From assembly GCF_048565625.1 (NCBI RefSeq), contig NZ_JBLZUR010000002.1, positions 248,001 through 312,000 on the forward strand: 64,000 bases of DNA, written 5' to 3'. This DNA is from JBLZUR01 sp048565625 (lineage in GTDB: Bacteria; Pseudomonadota; Alphaproteobacteria; Sphingomonadales; Sphingomonadaceae). How positions within the stretch are numbered: position 1 is the stretch's first letter; each line of letters starts with the position of its first letter. The notes beneath the pieces were generated by a model that made no database searches, was not told the origin of the DNA, and saw only the letters and a program-made list of their open reading frames with translations. This document shows positions 9,127-17,534 of the stretch, one piece after another. The position numbers and the translations under genes are program-made.

Positions 9127-9148
9127 TCCGAACCGAGGGAGTACAGCC

Positions 9149-9541
9149 ATGATCAAGATGGTGGTCGAGGTCTGGAAGAAGGAAGGCATGACCGACGATG
9201 CCTTCGCCAAGCGCTGGCTGGTCGAGCATGGCGCGCTGGTCCGGAAGCACGCCCGCGCTATGGGCTTCGTCCGCTACATCCAGAGCCACAAGCGCCCTTC
9301 GCCCGAGATCGACGCCTTTGCCGAGGGCCGGGGCTGGAAGCGGCCGCCCGATGGCCTGACCGAGGTCTGGTGGGAAAGCGAGGCCGCGATGCAGGCGGCC
9401 ATGTCCTCGCCCGAGGGCCAGGAGGCGAGCGCCATCCTCGCCGCCGACGAGAACCAGTTCATCGAGCCGAGCAAGATCAGCGCGTTCCTGGCGGTCGAGG
9501 AGGTGATCTTCGACTTCACCACCGCCGGCCAGGCCGCCTGA
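9149..9541 (+). CDS. EthD-domain protein
   Basis: A 130-residue ferredoxin-like alpha-beta protein with the typical EthD opening, MIKMVVEVWKKEGMTDDAF followed by RWLVEHGALV. EthD proteins occur beside cytochrome P450 and other oxygenase systems and are thought to act in substrate handling or as small enzymes, although most are uncharacterised. It starts at the ATG preceded by GAGGGAG at 9136-9142, not at the longer upstream frame. It lies between the SDR and MDR genes with short gaps, so it is likely cotranscribed. Confidence 0.78.
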   Translation: MIKMVVEVWKKEGMTDDAFAKRWLVEHGALVRKHARAMGFVRYIQSHKRPSPEIDAFAEGRGWKRPPDGLTEVWWESEAAMQAAMSSPEGQEASAILAADENQFIEPSKISAFLAVEEVIFDFTTAGQAA

Positions 9542-9558
9542 CCCGATAGGAGAAACCA

Positions 9559-10569
9559 ATGCGCCGCTACGTCATCACGCCCGGCGAGGGCATCGACGGC
9601 CTGAAGCTTGTCGAGGCGGAGCGTCCGTCGCCTGCGCGCGGGCAGGTGCTGGTCAAGATGCACGCTGGCTCGCTCAATTTCCGCGAGCTGCTGATGGTCA
9701 ACGGCCAGTATCCGGGCGGCAGCGGGGAGCCCGTCGTCCCCCTGTCGGACGGCGCGGGCGAGGTGATCGAGGTCGGCGCGGATTGCACCCGGTTCAAGGT
9801 CGGCGACCGCGTCGCCGGTGCCTTCATGCAGGGCTGGACCGGCGGTGGCGTGGTCGATGCGGATATCCCCACCGCGCTCGGCGGCGCGATCGACGGCGTG
9901 CTGACCGAATATCGCGTGTTCGAGGAGAGCGGGCTGGTCTCGATCCCCGATCACCTCTCCTACGAGGAGGCGGCGACGCTCCCCTGCGCGGCCGTGACCG
10001 CCTGGAACGCGCTCTACGGCCTGACGACGCTCAAGCCGGGCCAGACCGTGCTGACGCTGGGCACCGGCGGCGTCTCGATCTTCGCGCTGCAGTTCGCGGT
10101 CGCTGCCGGCGCGCGCGTGATCGCAACCTCGTCGAGCGATGAGAAGCTGGCCCGCGCGCGCGAACTCGGCGCGGCGGAGACGATCAACTACCGCACGCAT
10201 GAGGATTGGGATCAGGAGGTGCGCCGCCTGACCAATGGCCGCGGCGTCGACACGGTGGTCGAGGTCGGCGGCCCGGGCACGCTTGCCCGCTCGATCGCAT
10301 CCACCGCCCGCGATGGCAGTGTGCAGCTGATCGGCGTGCTGTCGATGGCTGAGATCGATCCCCTGCCGATCCTGACCGGTGGCGTCATGGTGCGCGGCTT
10401 CATGGTCGGCTCGCGTGAGATGTTCGAGGCGATGAACCGCGCTATCGCGGTCAACGGGCTCCGGCCGGTGATCGACCGCAGCTTCGCCTTCGAGGAGGCG
10501 GCGGACGCCTTCCGCTACCTCGCCTCCGCCGCGCATTTCGGCAAGGTTGTCATCCGCATCGCCAGCTAG
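9559..10569 (+). CDS. MDR-family NAD(P)-dependent oxidoreductase, zinc-less
   Basis: A 336-residue medium-chain dehydrogenase/reductase of the quinone-oxidoreductase type. The N-terminal segment AGSLNFREL lacks the zinc-binding Cys and His of alcohol dehydrogenases. TLGTGGVSIFALQ around 174-186 is the nucleotide-binding loop, and EVGGPGTL lies near 238. Such enzymes reduce enones or quinones with NADPH. TAGGAG at 9547-9552 supports the ATG. Gene spacing of 17 bp before and 24 bp after points to cotranscription with the EthD and phosphotransferase genes. Confidence 0.85.
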   Translation: MRRYVITPGEGIDGLKLVEAERPSPARGQVLVKMHAGSLNFRELLMVNGQYPGGSGEPVVPLSDGAGEVIEVGADCTRFKVGDRVAGAFMQGWTGGGVVDADIPTALGGAIDGVLTEYRVFEESGLVSIPDHLSYEEAATLPCAAVTAWNALYGLTTLKPGQTVLTLGTGGVSIFALQFAVAAGARVIATSSSDEKLARARELGAAETINYRTHEDWDQEVRRLTNGRGVDTVVEVGGPGTLARSIASTARDGSVQLIGVLSMAEIDPLPILTGGVMVRGFMVGSREMFEAMNRAIAVNGLRPVIDRSFAFEEAADAFRYLASAAHFGKVVIRIAS

Positions 10570-10593
10570 CCCTGCACCCGAAGGTTCGTAAAG

Positions 10594-11808
10594 ATGTCCA
10601 CACCCGCAGATCCGCGCGCCGCTCCGACCGACGCTTTCATCGAGGCAATCCGCCGCCGCTTTCCCGTCGAGACCGAGATCGACCGTATCCTCACGCGCAA
10701 GATGCGCCTGCGCGGCGGGGAAGGGTATTCTCCGGTTCCGATGCAGCGGCTGATCGACGGTCTGCACAGCCTGATCGAGGCGAACGGCACAAGCGACTTC
10801 GCCCTGTCGCGCGTGCGCTGGCTGACCGGTGGCGCGTCCAAGATCCAGGTCGCGTTCGATCTCGAATGGAACGGCGTCGAGGGCGGCGATCGCCGGGTCA
10901 CCCCCATGGTGCTCCGCATGGAGCCGCCTGAATCGGTCGTGGAAACCAGCCGCCAGCGCGAGTTCGAGCTGATCCAGGCGCTCGACGGCATCGTGCCGGT
11001 GCCCCCCTGCTTCTGGGTCGATCCCGACGGCCAGCATCTGCCCTATCCGGCGCTCGTCTACGGTTTCGCCGAAGGTGTCACCCGGCCGACCAACCTGCCC
11101 ACCACGCAAGTCACCGGCATCGGCCTGAACTACGGCCCGGAGTTCCGCCCCGTCCTCGCCGAGCAGGTGCTGAACCACATCGGCCGCATTCATCGCGAGG
11201 GCGCTGCGATCGCGGAGAAGCTCCCGCATTATGACAAGGCGGAGATCGGCAGCAACGCGTCCACCATCCGCTTCGTCAACTGGTGGCGGCGGGTATGGGA
11301 GGAGGATCGCGAGGAAGACGATCCGCTGATGGAGTTCGCCTATCAGTGGCTGATCGCCAATGCCCCGCCGCTCGATCATGTCTCGGTCGTCCACGGCGAC
11401 TGCCGCAACGGCAACTTCCTCTTCAGCGAGGAAACCAAGCAGATCACCGCCTGGCTCGATTGGGAACTGGCGTTCCTCGGCGACCGCCATCAGGATCTCG
11501 CCTGGGCCTCGCAAAGCGCGTTCCGCCACCGCAGCGAGGACGGCAAGCACGACCTGATCGCCGGCCTGTTCCCTTCGACCGAGTTCGCGGAACGCTATGA
11601 GGCGGCCTCCGGCCTCTCGGTCGATCCGAAGCGGATGCGCTATTTCCGCGTGCTGGCGGCCTATATGTCCGTCTCGATCTGCGCCGGCACCGGTTATCGC
11701 GTCGCGCGCGGCGGCAAGACCCATCAGGACATCGTCGTCGCCTGGCTGGCGATGGTGTCCTATCCGCTTATGGAACAGATGCGCACCACGCTGGAGGAGG
11801 CCGCCTGA
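10594..11808 (+). CDS. Phosphotransferase family protein, second copy
   Basis: A 404-residue paralogue of the protein at 6531-7709. It has VVHGDCRNGNFLF and LDWELAFLGDRHQDLAW, the catalytic HGDxxxxN and Mg-binding D-W-E motifs of the APH fold, and an N-terminal extension of about 50 residues. Family analogy with ACAD10/11-type kinases suggests phosphorylation of a hydroxyacyl-CoA or similar intermediate. It ends in a TGATG overlap with its small partner gene. Divergence between the two copies is large enough that they probably act on different intermediates. Confidence 0.8.
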   Translation: MSTPADPRAAPTDAFIEAIRRRFPVETEIDRILTRKMRLRGGEGYSPVPMQRLIDGLHSLIEANGTSDFALSRVRWLTGGASKIQVAFDLEWNGVEGGDRRVTPMVLRMEPPESVVETSRQREFELIQALDGIVPVPPCFWVDPDGQHLPYPALVYGFAEGVTRPTNLPTTQVTGIGLNYGPEFRPVLAEQVLNHIGRIHREGAAIAEKLPHYDKAEIGSNASTIRFVNWWRRVWEEDREEDDPLMEFAYQWLIANAPPLDHVSVVHGDCRNGNFLFSEETKQITAWLDWELAFLGDRHQDLAWASQSAFRHRSEDGKHDLIAGLFPSTEFAERYEAASGLSVDPKRMRYFRVLAAYMSVSICAGTGYRVARGGKTHQDIVVAWLAMVSYPLMEQMRTTLEEAA

Positions 11809-12317
11809 TGGTTCCCGATCTCGACCTTCAGCTCCAAGTGGTGCTGAAAGCGCTGCAGGACACGATCAAGCCCGCGCTCGACCCGGCCGACAAGCCTGCG
11901 GGCGAGCAGCTGGGCCTCATCATGGCCACGCTCGGCCTGGTGCGCGCCAACCTGCCGAAGCAGCGCCGCTTCGTCCGCCGCCTGCTGGAAAAGGCGATCG
12001 CGCTTGCCGAGACGCTGAACGCCGGATCGGCCGAGGCCGCGCTGGCACAGGCGATCGACGACGCCCGCGCAATGCTCCGTGATCCGGAGGCGGAGGCGTT
12101 CGAGGTCGAGGCGTGTCGCGGCGCGCTCAACGCGCGGCTGGCGGAACGGATCGCGGCGGCGGGTGAGGGCGGGATCGCTGCCCTGTCGGCCGATGTCCTG
12201 TCTGGCACGCGCGGCACGGTGGAGCTGATCCGCGCCTTCAACGCCGGGTCCGGCTTCGAAGGCGCGGACTCCACCGTCCCGCCGATCGACACCCTGCTGA
12301 CGCCCGCGCGCGTTTGA
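11808..12317 (+). CDS. Small conserved protein paired with second phosphotransferase
   Basis: A 169-residue helical protein with no signal peptide. The ATG shares one base with the upstream TGA, which implies coupled translation. It corresponds in position and overall character to the product of 7706-8155. I recognise no catalytic motif. The N-terminal half is rich in leucine and alanine with heptad-like spacing, and the C-terminal tail is less ordered. Function unknown; partner of the kinase-like protein is the best inference. Confidence 0.75.
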   Translation: MVPDLDLQLQVVLKALQDTIKPALDPADKPAGEQLGLIMATLGLVRANLPKQRRFVRRLLEKAIALAETLNAGSAEAALAQAIDDARAMLRDPEAEAFEVEACRGALNARLAERIAAAGEGGIAALSADVLSGTRGTVELIRAFNAGSGFEGADSTVPPIDTLLTPARV

Positions 12318-12350
12318 AGCGGAGGGCGGGGGAAACCCGCCCTCGCGCCA

Positions 12351-13106
12351 TCAGATGCAGGTATGTCCGCCGTCGACCGCGTAGGACGCGCCGGTGACGA
12401 AGCTCGCCTCGTCCGAGATCAGGAAGCGCGCCGCCGCTGCGATCTCTTCCGGCTGGCCGAAGCGGTTCATCGGGTGGACGGCCGCAAGCGCCGGCTCCAG
12501 CCCCCGATCGAGCGCCATCGCGCCTTTCAGCATCGGCGTGAGCGTCCCACCCGGCAGCACGGCGTTGATGCGAATGCCCTTGGTTGCGTAATCGATCGCG
12601 CCGCCCCGGACGAGGCCCATCACGCCCGCCTTGCTGGCGCAATATTCCGCGCCGTTGGGAAAGCCGACCATCGCCGCCGTCGATGCGATGTTGACGATCG
12701 ATCCGCCGCCCGCCGCCAGCATCGCCGCGACCTCGTACTTGTTGCACAGGAACAGGCCGCGCAGGTTCACGCCGTGGCACCGGTCCCATTCAGCCAGGTC
12801 GACCTCGTGGAGGAGCTTGCCGACCTGCGGCACCCCCGCCGCATTGACCGCGCCGGTCAGCGGACCAAGACGGCCGGCTGCTTCCACCATCGCGCGGACG
12901 TCATCCTCGGACGAGACATCGGCGGTGACCGCCTCCGCCACCTGACCGGCGTCGCGAATCTCACGCGCGACCGCCTCCGCCGCCTCTGCCGTACGGTCGG
13001 CGACCGTGACCCGCGATCCCGACTCGGCCAGCAGCAGCGCCACCGCGCGCCCGATGCCGCTACCGCCGCCCGTCACCAGCACGGACTTGCCGCTCAAACC
13101 CCGCAT
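12351..13106 (-). CDS. Short-chain dehydrogenase/reductase
   Basis: A 251-residue classical SDR. TGGGSGIG near residues 12-19 and VADR after beta-2 suggest NAD(H) use. NAAGVP stands at the NNAG position, and YCASK holds the catalytic Tyr and Lys. The stop is convergent with the small protein gene at 12317. The start faces the BKACE gene, and a perfect palindrome lies in the 137-bp divergent gap at 13142-13157. The gene is likely coregulated with its divergent neighbour. The substrate is an alcohol or hydroxyacyl intermediate that I cannot identify. Confidence 0.88.
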   Translation of the reverse strand: MRGLSGKSVLVTGGGSGIGRAVALLLAESGSRVTVADRTAEAAEAVAREIRDAGQVAEAVTADVSSEDDVRAMVEAAGRLGPLTGAVNAAGVPQVGKLLHEVDLAEWDRCHGVNLRGLFLCNKYEVAAMLAAGGGSIVNIASTAAMVGFPNGAEYCASKAGVMGLVRGGAIDYATKGIRINAVLPGGTLTPMLKGAMALDRGLEPALAAVHPMNRFGQPEEIAAAARFLISDEASFVTGASYAVDGGHTCI

Positions 13107-13141
13107 GACCCTCTCCTTTATGTCGTCTTCCGGCGTACATC

Positions 13142-13157
13142 CTGACCAGATTGTCAG
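13142..13157. promoter_or_regulatory. Perfect palindrome, candidate TetR-type operator
   Basis: CTGAC at 13142-13146 and GTCAG at 13153-13157 flank CAGATT in the gap between divergent SDR and BKACE genes. The inner GACCAGATTGTC is, from memory, identical to the core of the cumate (CymR) operator of Pseudomonas putida F1. A related CTGACCGGATGGTG lies at 1555-1568, upstream of the acyl-CoA dehydrogenase and epoxide hydrolase genes. Confidence 0.5.
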
Positions 13158-13243
13158 CTTTTCGCAAGCGGAGCTCTTTGGCGTCTTGACGCGGCAGGCG
13201 ATTGCCGCAAACCACCGATCGACAAAGTTTTGGGGAGGACGAC

Positions 13244-14173
13244 ATGGCGAGCGACAAGGTTATCATCACCTGTGCGATCACGGGTTCTATCCACACCCCG
13301 TCGATGTCGCCGCATCTGCCGGTCACCGCGCAGGAAATCGCCGAATCCGCCCTCGGCGCGGCGGAGGCGGGTGCCGCGATCGTCCACCTCCACGCGCGCA
13401 ATCCCGAGGATGGCCGCCCGGATCAGTCGCCCGAAGCATTCGAGCCGTTCCTCCGCGTCATCAAGCAGTCTTCTAACGTCGTGGTGAACCTCACCACCGG
13501 CGGCTCGCCCTACATGCCGGTCGAGGAGCGTATTCGCCCGGCCTCCGTGTGGAAGCCGGAAGTCGCCAGCCTCAACATGGGATCGATGAACTTCGGCCTG
13601 TTCCCAATGCTGAAGCGCTTCAAGGAGTTCAAGCACGACTGGGAACCGGCGATGCTGGAAGGCAGCCATGACCTCGTCTTCCGCAACAGCTTCAAGGACA
13701 TCCGCTACGCGCTCGAAACGCTGAACGAGACGAACACCCGCTACGAATTCGAGTGCTACGACACCAGCCACCTGCACAACCTCCACTATTTCTACCAGGA
13801 AGGCTTGGTGAAGGCGCCGCTCTTCATCCAGACCGTCTTCGGCCTGCTCGGCGGCATCGGCCCTTCGCCGGAGGAGGTGCTGCACATGAAGCGCACCGCC
13901 GACCGGCTGTTCGGCGACGATTACCGCTGGTCGGTGCTGGGGGCAGGGCGCAGCCAGATGCCGATTGCCGCGATCGGTGCGGCAATGGGCGGCAATGTCC
14001 GCGTCGGGCTGGAGGACTCGCTGTGGCTCGGCAAGGGCCAGTTCGCCAAGACCAACGCCGATCAGGTTCTTCAGGTGCGCAAGATCATCGAGGGGCTTGG
14101 CCTGTCGGTGGCGACGCCGGACGAGGCGCGCGAAATTCTTCAGCTGAAAGGCGGCGACCAGGTCGCGTTCTGA
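13244..14173 (+). CDS. 3-keto-5-aminohexanoate cleavage family protein (BKACE)
   Basis: A 309-residue TIM-barrel enzyme of the BKACE (DUF849) family. These enzymes use zinc to condense acetyl-CoA with a beta-keto acid and release acetoacetate plus a new CoA ester. IVHLHARNP near residues 46-54 carries the zinc-ligand His pair, NLTTGGSPYM near 81-90 and FECYD near 169-173 follow, and the GPS and GAGRSQM segments are typical. The ATG at 13244 is preceded by GGGGAGG at 13232-13238. It is divergent from an SDR. BKACE substrates vary widely, so the acid cleaved here is unknown; it may open a ring-derived keto acid. Confidence 0.88.
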   Translation: MASDKVIITCAITGSIHTPSMSPHLPVTAQEIAESALGAAEAGAAIVHLHARNPEDGRPDQSPEAFEPFLRVIKQSSNVVVNLTTGGSPYMPVEERIRPASVWKPEVASLNMGSMNFGLFPMLKRFKEFKHDWEPAMLEGSHDLVFRNSFKDIRYALETLNETNTRYEFECYDTSHLHNLHYFYQEGLVKAPLFIQTVFGLLGGIGPSPEEVLHMKRTADRLFGDDYRWSVLGAGRSQMPIAAIGAAMGGNVRVGLEDSLWLGKGQFAKTNADQVLQVRKIIEGLGLSVATPDEAREILQLKGGDQVAF

Positions 14174-14192
14174 GCGAAGCGGCCGGCGCGGG

Positions 14193-15158
14193 TCAGCCCC
14201 GCGCCGCCGCGCCGTGCCGCACGCGATAGGCCATCGCGCTGTTTTCCATGGCCAGGCCGTGGCCGACATCGCCGCCGAGCGTCCAGCGCATCAGCGAGAT
14301 GCCGACGTCGACGCTTGGATAGACTGGCCAGGGTCCGCCCGCGATCGCCGCGCCGTATAGGGTCAGACGACGTCCGTCGGCGTCCTCGACTTCCCAGATA
14401 CCGGCGATGGGCTGGTATTCCAGGCGGGTGAGCTTCAGTTGGCCGCCGGTCAGCCCGGTCACCTTTCCGCCTTCGCAGATGTAGCCGTGCGCCAGCGACA
14501 GGGTGTCGCTGGCTGCCGGGTCCGCCGGGAAGAAGGCGTGGACGGCAAGGTCGCGCTCCGGAAAGTAGCTGCCCAGCCACATCATCGCCGGCAGTTCGGT
14601 CTCGGTGCGCGGCCCCCAGCTGTGATCCATCACCTGCACGCAGTCGATCGGGAAGGTCTCGCCCCGGCAGCGGATTTCGCCGGTCACCCGCGCGTGCATG
14701 TCCCAATGCCCGCGATAGGCCTCGCCCAGCACGAAGCCGCCGTCCATCTGCCGCCGGGTCACCGGGTCCATCTCGGGATCGGCGATGTCGTAGGGCGGCA
14801 TGATCCCGCGCACGTCGAAGTGGATCTCCGTCTCGTCCGTGCCGAGATAATCGACGCGGTAGTCGCGCACCGACAACGCCTCGACCGACAGGCCGCTCGG
14901 CAGGGTATAGCGGCGCAGGCTCTTCGACATCGGCTGGTGATGGTGGTTGGCGACGTAGAGCGCATCCCAGCTGCGGTTCACCAGCCCGCGCCAGATCCGC
15001 ACGTCCGTCATCACCACTCCCAGATTGGGCCGGAACAGCGCCTGTAGATGCCCGCAGATACCCAGTTCCGCATTGAAGAAGGCGAAGTAATTGGTCTCCG
15101 CCCAGTCGTGCTGATCGGGGTCGGTCGGGTGAAAGTCGATATCGGCGTCCTGGATCAT
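14193..15158 (-). CDS. AttH/CrtC-like (DUF7064/7065-type) protein
   Basis: A 321-residue soluble protein. The central DHSWGPR near residues 178-184 is the hallmark of the AttH/CrtC-like lipocalin-fold hydratase group, as are the beta-rich halves on either side. In sphingomonads and mycobacteria such proteins lie in clusters for steroids, terpenes and aromatics, but their reaction is mostly unproven; hydration of a double bond is the family precedent. It is convergent with the BKACE gene and lies 23 bp downstream of the gene at 15182-15523. GAGAGGA precedes the ATG. Confidence 0.6.
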   Translation of the reverse strand: MIQDADIDFHPTDPDQHDWAETNYFAFFNAELGICGHLQALFRPNLGVVMTDVRIWRGLVNRSWDALYVANHHHQPMSKSLRRYTLPSGLSVEALSVRDYRVDYLGTDETEIHFDVRGIMPPYDIADPEMDPVTRRQMDGGFVLGEAYRGHWDMHARVTGEIRCRGETFPIDCVQVMDHSWGPRTETELPAMMWLGSYFPERDLAVHAFFPADPAASDTLSLAHGYICEGGKVTGLTGGQLKLTRLEYQPIAGIWEVEDADGRRLTLYGAAIAGGPWPVYPSVDVGISLMRWTLGGDVGHGLAMENSAMAYRVRHGAAARG

Positions 15159-15181
15159 CGTCCTCTCCCGTCTTTTTTCGA

Positions 15182-15523
15182 TCAGCCGAAAGTGGCGAAG
15201 CTCCGCGTCACCGTCAGCTGGTCGGGATAGGGCGCATAGGGTGCGCGGGGCGCGCCATGCACCTCGATCGCCATCGCCGCATGGTTCAGCGCCAGCAGCA
15301 GGCGGTAGAGACGGGCGACATCCTCAGGCAGGTCCGGAAAGGCATGGCCATCGACCAGCGCCAGCGCGTCGGAGGCGCGCGGCACCATTGCGTCGTAGAA
15401 CCGCCTGATCTCCTCCATCGATCGCCCACCACGATAGGCGCGGCGCGCGTTGAAGGTCGGAAGGTCCCATTCCTCGACGAACGGCTCCAGTTCCTCGAAG
15501 CCGGCCGGAAGACGGCCGGTCAC
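15182..15523 (-). CDS. Small conserved protein coupled to Rieske oxygenase
   Basis: A 113-residue acidic protein with no signal peptide or recognisable domain. Its GTG start overlaps the stop of the Rieske oxygenase gene (GTGA), so the two are translationally coupled. Helices around 20-45 and 65-90 are likely. The size and coupling recall the beta subunits or accessory proteins of ring-hydroxylating oxygenases, but it does not look like an NTF2-fold beta subunit. Function unknown. Confidence 0.65.
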   Translation of the reverse strand: MTGRLPAGFEELEPFVEEWDLPTFNARRAYRGGRSMEEIRRFYDAMVPRASDALALVDGHAFPDLPEDVARLYRLLLALNHAAMAIEVHGAPRAPYAPYPDQLTVTRSFATFG

Positions 15524-16791
15524 GCCGTCGCCTCCGCCACGCTGTGCGCCCGCGCCCAGCGTTCGACATGGTGGACGGAATGGCGGATCATCACCTCGTT
15601 CTGCTGCAGCACCATGAAGTCCTTGCCGCCGGAATCGATGCCGCGCTGCGTCCGCTTCACGTTGCTCAGGTCTTCCAGCAGCACCTCCAGCACGCGGCAG
15701 ATATATGCCTCCTGCATGAAGCGGAGGCGCGCGTTGTCAGCCTCCGCGATGTAGAAACGCGCCTCGTACCGGCAGGTATTCGGCGTCAGCGGCCAGAACT
15801 GGTGGGTTAGGAACCCGCCCTGACCCGTATCGATATGAAAGTTCGGGAAGATGACGTGGACGTCATGAACCCATTCCTTCGCTTTCGGGAAGTTGACGGC
15901 GGGATGCGCCAGGTACGACGCCATGTCGTCCTTGCTGCCCGCCGCCACGACATTGGCGGTCCCCATCGCCTCATAGGCCAGTCGCTCGACATAGGCCTCG
16001 CCGGACGGGACATAGTCCGGATTGCCGTACAGCGCCGCGCTACGATGCGGGCCAAAGAACCGCGCGCCCAGGATATGGGCGAACTTGTTGTCCTGCGAAC
16101 TGAAGGTCTTGCCGATCGTGTTCGCGTGAATGGCGGGGATGTGGTACGCCTCCATGAAGGCGTCGAGCGCAACCTTCCAGTTGCACTCAAGCTCGGCCTC
16201 GATGACGATCGGGTTGTCGGCGTATTTGTACTCGATCCCTTCCAGATAGGGGCCGAGGTCGCCGAGGAATTCCTTCAGCGTGGTCGACGGCTGCCGTTCC
16301 AGGTTGACGAAGACGAAGCCTTCCCAGACCTCGCAGGTGATCTTCGACAGTCCGCACTTTGCCTTGTCGAGGTTCTCGAACGATCCCTCGTCCGGAACGC
16401 CGATCAACCGCCCGTCATTGCCGTAAGTCCAGTTGTGGTAACGGCAGAGCAGGCGCGAGGCATTGCCCTTCTTGTCCCAGACCACCTGATTGGCACGGTG
16501 CGAGCAGACGTTGTGGAAGGCGCGGATCTGCCCGTCGCGGGCGTGCGTCAGGATGACCGACGCGCCGAGCACCTCGATCTCGCGGACGAGATAGTCGCCG
16601 ATGTTCGGCAGCTCCTCGATGCGCGCCAGCACCAGCCAGCTTCGCCCGAAGACATTGTCGCGCTCCGCCTCGAAGAAGTCCTTCGTTCGATAGGGATCGA
16701 GCGGCACAGGCTCGGGCAGCAGGCCGGCCTCGCGCGTGTAATTCAGGGCCAGCTTCGCAGGCTCGGCCTCGATCTTCTCGTCGTAAGTCAT
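15520..16791 (-). CDS. Rieske non-heme iron oxygenase, alpha subunit
   Basis: A 423-residue oxygenase alpha subunit. CSHRANQ and, 15 residues later, CRYH form the Rieske [2Fe-2S] site at about residues 96-118. NWKVALDAFMEAYHIPAIH around 205-223 supplies the mononuclear-iron His pair and bridging acid. It would use electrons from a reductase to hydroxylate or dealkylate a substrate. The ATG at 16791 has AGGAG upstream; the longer upstream frame is not needed. It lies in an operon with an EthD-like gene before and a small protein after. No beta subunit of the classical type is adjacent, so it may be a homotrimeric oxygenase. Confidence 0.88.
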   Translation of the reverse strand: MTYDEKIEAEPAKLALNYTREAGLLPEPVPLDPYRTKDFFEAERDNVFGRSWLVLARIEELPNIGDYLVREIEVLGASVILTHARDGQIRAFHNVCSHRANQVVWDKKGNASRLLCRYHNWTYGNDGRLIGVPDEGSFENLDKAKCGLSKITCEVWEGFVFVNLERQPSTTLKEFLGDLGPYLEGIEYKYADNPIVIEAELECNWKVALDAFMEAYHIPAIHANTIGKTFSSQDNKFAHILGARFFGPHRSAALYGNPDYVPSGEAYVERLAYEAMGTANVVAAGSKDDMASYLAHPAVNFPKAKEWVHDVHVIFPNFHIDTGQGGFLTHQFWPLTPNTCRYEARFYIAEADNARLRFMQEAYICRVLEVLLEDLSNVKRTQRGIDSGGKDFMVLQQNEVMIRHSVHHVERWARAHSVAEATA

Positions 16792-16820
16792 GCGGGCACT
16801 CCTCGCGCGCGCGGTGCGGA

Positions 16821-17507
16821 TCAGATGAAGCGTTCGGCCTGCGCCAGCATCGTCACGGATCTGCCGCCACGGTCGAGCAGCGCTCGGAGCGCCGCGGGCT
16901 CGCGATCGGCCGACTTGTGGAACTCCAGGCGGGTCGGCCACCAAAGCTCGCGCAGGCCGATGAAGGTCGGCGCGTTGTCATGCACCTCGGCGATGGGGCG
17001 AGCCCGGGTGTGGCGGAATACGCCGAGCTTTTCGCCCAGCGCCTCATCGTCGGCCTGCGCCCAGTCGGCATTGCCGTCCGGTAGGATGAACTGCAGGATC
17101 TTGACGCTCATCGGGCTGCGCGCCGGGTTCCACATCTCGTCGCCGGGATGCAGGCCGATGTTCCAGCGCGGCCCGGAAGTCAGGACCTCCGACACGCCCG
17201 CAAAGAAGGTCAGCCGATCCATGTCGACGAACTTCGGCTCGTCCTCGATCAGGTATTTGACGAGCACCGGTTCCTCGCGGAAGTTCACGGCGTCGGCGAC
17301 GTTGTCGAGCCAGATCTCGGCGACCGCCTCGAACGGCGCGTCATAGGCGGGCAGGCGATCGGTCTCGATGCGGTGGTTCTGGTAATAGCCGCGCATCGTG
17401 GAGAGATGGCGACCCATCGTCCCGTGCGGATGGCGGTAATAATCGTGGAACTCGTCGAGGCCCATGCCCGGCTTCGGCGGGATCAGGCCATACATCTTTA
17501 CGCTCAT
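16821..17507 (-). CDS. EthD-like protein, likely two-domain
   Basis: A 228-residue protein opening MSVKMYGLIPPKPGMGLDEF followed by DYYRHPHGTMG, the EthD pattern of a beta strand then W/YxxxHG. The second half, beginning near residue 130 with MSVKILQFIL, repeats the fold, which suggests tandem EthD modules. It lies 29 bp upstream of the Rieske oxygenase and is probably cotranscribed. Family members accompany oxygenase systems; the exact role is not known. Confidence 0.7.
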   Translation of the reverse strand: MSVKMYGLIPPKPGMGLDEFHDYYRHPHGTMGRHLSTMRGYYQNHRIETDRLPAYDAPFEAVAEIWLDNVADAVNFREEPVLVKYLIEDEPKFVDMDRLTFFAGVSEVLTSGPRWNIGLHPGDEMWNPARSPMSVKILQFILPDGNADWAQADDEALGEKLGVFRHTRARPIAEVHDNAPTFIGLRELWWPTRLEFHKSADREPAALRALLDRGGRSVTMLAQAERFI

Positions 17508-17534
17508 ACGAGTCTCCACGAAGCGGCGGTACTT

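Noticed and set aside
9274..11724. 816-residue antisense open frame
   Set aside because: It lies opposite three well supported genes (EthD, MDR, phosphotransferase). Its composition is rich in Arg, Ala, Gly and His, as expected for an antisense shadow in GC-rich DNA, and it shows no motif.
15835..17346. 503-residue plus-strand frame over the Rieske and EthD genes
   Set aside because: Both minus-strand genes carry full catalytic motifs; the antisense frame has none.
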